In this document: in pieces, positions 59,512 to 64,000 of the stretch
Position numbering within the stretch: the first letter of the stretch is position 1
Layout of the letters: each line of letters begins with the position of its first letter
Source of the DNA: Flectonema sp. DT1601
Lineage: Eukaryota > Euglenozoa > Diplonemea > Diplonemida > Diplonemidae
Reading direction: 5' to 3'
Length of the DNA: 64,000 bases
NCBI GenBank assembly: GCA_964019425.1
Contig: OZ025812.1
Coordinates: forward strand, 124,001-188,000
Notes under the pieces: generated by a model
Databases searched by the model: none
Seen by the model: only the letters and a program-made list of their open reading frames with translations
What the model was told of the DNA's origin: nothing
Program-made: the position numbers and the translations under genes

Positions 59512-59700
59512 AGTCGTTCACAACAGCGAAAAATTTTTGGGTGCAGGCAACGGAGAAAAGTCCCAAAAAAAAAAAAAAAAAAAAAAAAAGGGGGTGACCA
59601 TTCACCATAATAAAAAGAATAATGTTCGGCCACGTTCCGGTTACAACGCATAACCGGATTTAGTGGTGCTGTTCAGTTTTTTTCATGGTACTCTTGACCG
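58171..59700. other. Intergenic stretch with hairpin
   Basis: About 1.5 kb. It has many T and A runs (58361-58381, 58462-58480, 59480-59508, 59564-59589) and a perfect 10-bp inverted repeat, GGCTGGAAGT-GATCG-ACTTCCAGCC, at 58777-58801. No gene. Confidence 0.5.
58777..58801. repeat. 10-bp perfect inverted repeat
   Basis: GGCTGGAAGT, loop GATCG, ACTTCCAGCC. It lies in a GC-richer island of about 150 bp inside the AT-rich intergenic DNA. Could be a small structured RNA or a processing site; unproven. Confidence 0.8.
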
Positions 59701-61248
59701 TTAGTTATCTTCTTCTTCTTTAATATGTGAAGAAGGCATTCTATGTTTTGCATGTTGATACGATGGAATTATTTCATTATTATTATTATTATTATTATTA
59801 TTCATTTTATTAAAACTATTATTAGCTATAATGTATTGTTCTGGTGGAGACGACGACGACTCCTCGCAATCTTCTTTTTTCAACAATTTCATAAACTGAT
59901 AATGGCTCACAATAGCGATAAGAATAAGAGACAAACAAAGTCCTGTCTCTGTAGCTTCTGTAAGTGACCCAGCGAAGTAAAGAACTAATATAACACCGAC
60001 ATTAGTAGGAACTCTGTAAAGAGCTGTTGCAGCAGTTCGACTTGAATCCTTAAGAAGATGAGCCCTTAAGACAGACTGACAAGGTGTGTAGGCTCCGAAT
60101 GCCAGTTCGAGTAAACAATAACCATTAAAAACAACATGAAATGACGACCAAGGAAACAGACCTGGCAACAATCCAATCCCACCTGCCCATAGCAATGCTC
60201 CTAACAAGATGGCTGCTGTTTGAGTTGGTGGATACCGAGTTCTGAGACTTGAGAATGAAACTTCACAACCCAAAGCCCCAACCATACTCCAACCCATGAA
60301 TAAAGCAAACACTAATCCGTGAGGGATATCTTTCGGAGAAGCACTTCGACGTTCCAGACTGAGAGTCCATAAAAATATAAAAATATAAATCGACGCATCA
60401 AACAGAGAAGCTATCAATCCCAACAACGATAATCGAGGTTCAGAAGTAATAGACCGCACTCCATCCATTAGAGGGGTTAGGATGTTGCTGTTTAGTTTCG
60501 TGAGATGCTTCTTCAGATCCGGGGACTCGATGTCGTGTTGTTCAAAATCCTCTCCGTAGTTCTCTTCCCAAGTCCAGAGGATGAGCATCGCATTTATAAT
60601 CAATACTACAGGAACTAAATTAAACGGAGCAATAAAAGAACCCGTGTACACTACCAAAGCGTGACCTACTAAGGATGCAACAATCGCAGTCAGTCCATTG
60701 AGAATCGACGCTGATGTAAAAACTGCTGTCAGAGAGACCTTCGGAATTCCTTGACGTTGAGCCTCTGATACACACCATGACTCAAACGCTGCGAACAACA
60801 ATGATGCAGCAACACCACCAAAAGCTCTACCAAGGAGTAAGATGTGAAAGTTAGGTGAATTCTTAGTAAGGCAACTCATTGAACATATCAAACAATATAA
60901 TAAACAACCATTCCTCCTTCCTATTCTATCAGCTAATGAAGCAGTAAATGTTCCACACACAAGACTCGAACCAAAGCCTGCCACATACAACAATCCAATA
61001 TCAGCCTCTGTCAACTCATATTCTAAATAAACTTTAAACTGATACGGTCCCTGAATCCAATCAGTGAATGTAGCCAGTACGTATGGTATTAAGTATCTTC
61101 TTTTAAATTCTGAAACATCCTCTACGCTCTCTCCTTTTAGATTATCAGAACTATCACCAGTACTACGAGACTTTATAGCTAAAAGGATAAACAACAATAA
61201 GATACACCCTGAGTGGTACCATAATAAGTAAGATTCACCATTTTCCAT
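59701..61248 (-). CDS. Major facilitator, MFSD5/MOT2-type (molybdate-anion transporter family)
   Basis: 515 aa, about 12 membrane spans. The family pattern is clear: YLIPYVLATFTDWIQGPYQFKVYLEYELTE is interrupted here to note FTDWIQGPY, then LLYVAGFGSSLVCGTFTASL, ADRIGRRNGCLL in the loop 2-3 signature position, SCLTKNSPNFHILLLGR, and GGVAASLLFAAFESWCVSEA, all typical of MFSD5 and algal MOT2. MOT2 takes up molybdate; whether that holds here is inference. The C-terminus has an Asn run from an ATT/AAT microsatellite. The frame opens at 61392 (GTG), but the acceptor CTTTTACCTCCAACAG exposes 61254 and the ATG is 61248 (MENGESYLLW). Confidence 0.9.
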   Translation of the reverse strand: MENGESYLLWYHSGCILLLFILLAIKSRSTGDSSDNLKGESVEDVSEFKRRYLIPYVLATFTDWIQGPYQFKVYLEYELTEADIGLLYVAGFGSSLVCGTFTASLADRIGRRNGCLLYCLICSMSCLTKNSPNFHILLLGRAFGGVAASLLFAAFESWCVSEAQRQGIPKVSLTAVFTSASILNGLTAIVASLVGHALVVYTGSFIAPFNLVPVVLIINAMLILWTWEENYGEDFEQHDIESPDLKKHLTKLNSNILTPLMDGVRSITSEPRLSLLGLIASLFDASIYIFIFLWTLSLERRSASPKDIPHGLVFALFMGWSMVGALGCEVSFSSLRTRYPPTQTAAILLGALLWAGGIGLLPGLFPWSSFHVVFNGYCLLELAFGAYTPCQSVLRAHLLKDSSRTAATALYRVPTNVGVILVLYFAGSLTEATETGLCLSLILIAIVSHYQFMKLLKKEDCEESSSSPPEQYIIANNSFNKMNNNNNNNNNEIIPSYQHAKHRMPSSHIKEEEDN

Positions 61249-61453
61249 AAGATACTGTTGGAGGTAAAAGATTTTTTGAGAAAATAAGAGAAAACGGGAG
61301 TTGAAGCTAAAAAAAAATGCAAAAAACACCTGTTTGGAAAGAAAAAAGAAATACGAAATCAAGAATGTCACTACAAGAATCACAATCGACACGCAGCCAA
61401 CAGCCTACGGTCCTACATGATGTCAAAACGGGGGAAAACAAAAGGGACTACAT

Positions 61454-62059
61454 TTATGCCTTGAAAACCTTGGCAGCCTTCTCCTTCTTTCCGGCCTTGG
61501 TAAGCTTGTCAGCCAACTGTTTTAGTTTAGTATTGTCTTGTTTGTGTTATGAGACTAATTAAGTGATAATTATAATAAAACAAACCTTCTTACGGAGGGT
61601 GAAGGCTCTAGTACGACGAGCCTTGTCAAGACAGAATCTGTCAAAGTCGTTGATGTTGGTACGCGCGTCACGGAACTGAATCTTCTTCGCCCACTTGAGC
61701 TCCTCCCATCTTCCGAGGGTGTTCTGCTCCTTGATTGCCTGTTTGGGTTATTGTTGTTGTTGTTGTTGTCTTCAACAATCAGTTAGTATTCCCATAAAGT
61801 TATTTCATACCTTAGTAAGCTTACCAGCCTTAAGTCCTCTCTGGATGGAGGTGGCGATTGGGGTTGCCTCACAATCTTTAAGGGTAACAACGTGACGAGG
61901 AACACCAGTCCAGGCAGACTCCGAGGTAGGGCTGTCTACGAGAACTCTGTTCTGGTCAACAACGTCGATAACAGTGGCGACCTTGTTCTCGTACTTTCCT
62001 CTGGTGATGAGAACGAGACGGCCGATCTCAATAAATCTCCATTCGTTGGTGGATGGCAT
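61454..62059 (-). CDS. RPL14: 60S ribosomal protein eL14, copy A, three exons
   Basis: 154 aa. Exons 61811-62059, 61586-61738 and 61454-61516; introns 61739-61810 (GTATGA...CAAACAG, 72 nt) and 61517-61585 (GTTTGT...AAAACAG, 69 nt), both in phase 0. Sequence shows the KOW-type start of eL14 (FIEIGRLVLITRGKYENKVA, TVIDVVDQNRVLVDSP) and the later FDRFCLDKARRTRAFTLRKK. It is a component of the large ribosomal subunit. The acceptor TTATACTCTTAG exposes 62089. The coding sequence is almost identical to copy B 1 kb upstream. Confidence 0.95.
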
Positions 62060-62415
62060 TTTTGTAAGTTTTCGTGAAGCCCCCTTATTCTAAGAGTATA
62101 AAATAATAATAACAATATCACACCAAAGTCTTCCAATCGATCCTCACTGCAATCACAGAACGCAAACCATCAGCGAAACTCCACAAACCACAATAAGACA
62201 TAGAGAGAGAGGGAGGGAGGAGGTTAGTTAGAATAAGTTTAGAAGACCTCATTTCAGAACAACATCTAATATGTGTTGTGGTAATCAGATATTTAATAAG
62301 TTCATAAGAATGGAGACTGAGAGGGGGGTAAATAAATAATGAAAACACCTCAAACACAACTACCACACAAATACCTCAAATGCACACCACTACTACTCAA
62401 CTCACCACAAAATAT
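62060..62415. other. Spacer between the two eL14 genes
   Basis: About 355 bp, AT-rich. It holds the trans-splice acceptor of copy A and the 3' UTR of copy B. No gene. Confidence 0.5.
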
Positions 62416-63096
62416 TTATGCCTTGAAAACCTTGGCAGCCTTCTCCTTCTTTCCGGCCTTGGTAAGCTTGTCAGCCAACTGTTTTAGTTTAGTATTGTTG
62501 TTGTTACTTCGTAACGTCTCAATAGGTTATTGCCAGAGTAATCTCTGTACTCATAAAGTAACACAAAGAGCTCTCAAACACTCACAAGTGAGTGGATTCT
62601 TTATGTGAAGTAAAAAACAAACCTTCTTGCGGAGGGTGAAGGCTCTAGTACGACGAGCCTTGTCAAGACAGAATCTGTCAAAGTCGTTGATGTTGGTACG
62701 CGCGTCACGGAACTGAATCTTCTTCGCCCACTTGAGCTCCTCCCATCTTCCGAGGGTGTTCTGCTCCTTGATTGCCTGTTTGGGTTATTGTTGTTGTTGT
62801 TGTTGTCTTCAACAGTCAGTTAGTATTCCCATAAAGTTATTTCATACCTTAGTAAGCTTACCAGCCTTAAGTCCTCTCTGGATGGAGGTGGCGATTGGGG
62901 TTGCCTCACAATCTTTAAGGGTAACAACGTGACGAGGAACACCAGTCCAGGCAGACTCCGAGGTAGGGCTGTCTACGAGAACTCTGTTCTGGTCAACAAC
63001 GTCGATAACAGTGGCGACCTTGTTCTCGTACTTTCCTCTGGTGATGAGAACGAGACGGCCGATCTCAATAAATCTCCATTCGTTGGTGGATGGCAT
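62416..63096 (-). CDS. RPL14: 60S ribosomal protein eL14, copy B, three exons
   Basis: 154 aa, same protein as copy A. Exons 62848-63096, 62623-62775 and 62416-62478; intron 1 is 62776-62847 (72 nt) and differs from copy A's by a single base, whereas intron 2 (62479-62622, 144 nt) is twice as long and shares only its ends with copy A. I see one silent difference in exon 2 (TAAG versus CAAG context near 62629). The acceptor TTTTCCCTTTTTAAG exposes 63117. Two copies may raise output in a genome with little promoter control. Confidence 0.95.
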
Positions 63097-63331
63097 TGTG
63101 TGAGAGTGAGAGTGATACTTAAAAAGGGAAAATAGTTTTTAGCTTTCCAATCAGCGCAACTTCCAAATGTGTGAAACACAAGAAGATGTTTTCAAAGAAG
63201 GGATTCCATCAAACTTGACACCTGCACAAAGAAATAAATACAAAAAAAACAATACAAAACAACACATCACAAAACATTAAGAATCGATAATAATTGTAAA
63301 TATAAATTAATAAGGAAGGATGGTTTTTTCT

Positions 63332-64000
63332 TTATTGGTTTTTTACGGTTCCTCCGGATTTTGAGAAGCGTCTCCAACCTTTTCTCGTAAGCAATCGATA
63401 TCTTTGTATCATTTGCTTTTTATTTGCTTGAAACCATCGCCTTGCTAAGAATCCTCTGACGTATCTCTGAATGACTATGGTAGCAATGAGCATGCGTTTT
63501 TCTCGTTCTTCCCGACGTTGGTTTTCAAGAAACAGTTGAGTATCTCTCGCTACTTCACTGTGAGTTTTAAAAACTCCATCGATGAAGACACCAATCCTCC
63601 GAAGTTGACAACGACTCCTCCAACGACATTGGATTGAGTAGGCTGCTGAGTTGATTTCTTTCTGAGTGATTCCGACAATGATCTTTGTGACATCAACATC
63701 TTGTTGTGTTAGCCATTGGAGATTATATTCAATTTGAGGTAAGTTTAAACCTTCAGTGATTGCACACAACGTACCATTTCTAAAATATAGAAACGTTGGT
63801 TCGATGGTACCCATCCATGGAAGTAGTATTCGAGACCATCGAGCTGGACGAGTGTCGTCTGACACGTCAGACCAGTCGATTTCACAGTTTCGTTGTTTCA
63901 ATCCGTTCAAGACGCGATCGAGTTCGACGCTTATAAACATTACCTGACATGATAGTTTCTCAGATACCAACATCCGTAATGCTGGTCTCACTACTTTACA
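63332..64000 (-). CDS. Thioredoxin-like / IQ-motif protein, 5' part outside the window
   Basis: The frame is open to the window edge, so this is the C-terminal 222 residues or so. The first 90 look like the second half of a thioredoxin fold: SCQVMFISVELD, then IEPTFLYFRNGTLCAITEG with the conserved cis-Pro context (EPTFLYFRNG) and IEYNLQWL. Two IQ motifs follow, IQCRWRSRCQLRRI (partial) and VIQRYVRGFLARR, which would bind calmodulin. The tail is basic. Thioredoxin-plus-calmodulin layouts are known in ciliary proteins, so an axonemal role is possible. Domain calls are by eye. Confidence 0.7.
   Translation of the reverse strand, partial: CKVVRPALRMLVSEKLSCQVMFISVELDRVLNGLKQRNCEIDWSDVSDDTRPARWSRILLPWMGTIEPTFLYFRNGTLCAITEGLNLPQIEYNLQWLTQQDVDVTKIIVGITQKEINSAAYSIQCRWRSRCQLRRIGVFIDGVFKTHSEVARDTQLFLENQRREEREKRMLIATIVIQRYVRGFLARRWFQANKKQMIQRYRLLTRKGWRRFSKSGGTVKNQ

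Noticed and set aside
61936-63179. Alternative frames over the eL14 genes on both strands
   Set aside because: They duplicate exactly with the eL14 exons and have no protein match.

Overview
The window reads as nuclear DNA of a flagellate protist from Euglenozoa, most likely a diplonemid. The decisive evidence is at the left edge. Positions 1-3674 are a tandem array with a 637-bp unit, and each unit carries on the minus strand a 119-nt 5S rRNA gene and a spliced-leader (SL) RNA gene. The 39-nt SL exon ends in CAGTTTCTGTACTTTATTG followed by a GT donor, which is the kinetoplastid/diplonemid SL signature. The protein genes also contain ordinary short GT-AG introns (in the MLO-like, dual-specificity phosphatase and both eL14 genes). 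Kinetoplastids almost lack such introns, so I infer a diplonemid. The genus cannot be told from the window.

Every supportable protein gene lies on the minus strand, in one unidirectional cluster from 64,000 down to about 4,680, pointing toward the SL/5S array. Upstream of most start codons sits a pyrimidine stretch and an AG, usually 5-30 nt before the ATG. This is what SL trans-splicing of a polycistronic transcript would need. I used these acceptors to set starts, which shortens several open frames that begin at TTG or GTG.

Layout by position: 1-3674 SL/5S array; 4.7-6.3 kb ubiquitin-like/LRR protein; 8.4-15.8 kb three coiled-coil or disordered, probably cytoskeletal proteins (one with an EF-hand); 16.4-17.4 kb a deoxyhypusine synthase paralogue that has lost its catalytic lysine; 17.6-19.0 kb unknown; 19.5-21.7 kb a second ubiquitin-like/LRR protein with a 450-bp higher-order repeat; 23.7-24.9 kb TRM13 tRNA methyltransferase; 25.0-26.6 kb an M3-family peptidase homologue without zinc ligands; 27.0-28.6 kb ankyrin protein; 28.9-30.3 kb amino acid permease; 30.6-32.0 kb SMG9-like; 33.1-35.3 kb kinesin-14; 35.7-39.0 kb secreted EGF/glycosidase-like protein, 2OG oxygenase and YHS protein; 40.9-41.7 kb BAG protein; 45.4-46.7 kb a type I membrane protein; 52.3-53.2 kb dual-specificity phosphatase; 54.2-55.3 kb a PH-like/coiled-coil protein; 56.2-58.2 kb an MLO-like membrane protein with a C-terminal B-box; 59.7-61.2 kb MFSD5-type transporter; 61.4-63.1 kb two tandem eL14 genes; 63.3 kb to the edge a partial thioredoxin-like/IQ protein.

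The gene-poor stretches (39.0-40.9, 41.7-45.4 and 46.7-52.3 kb) are full of A and T homopolymers. They hold a dispersed A-tailed repeat pair, a 325-bp tandem repeat containing a piece of the SSU rRNA 3' end, a 28-bp triplicate and a fold-back inverted repeat. I found no tRNA genes, no CRISPR, no reverse transcriptase, capsid or envelope genes, and no convincing plus-strand gene.
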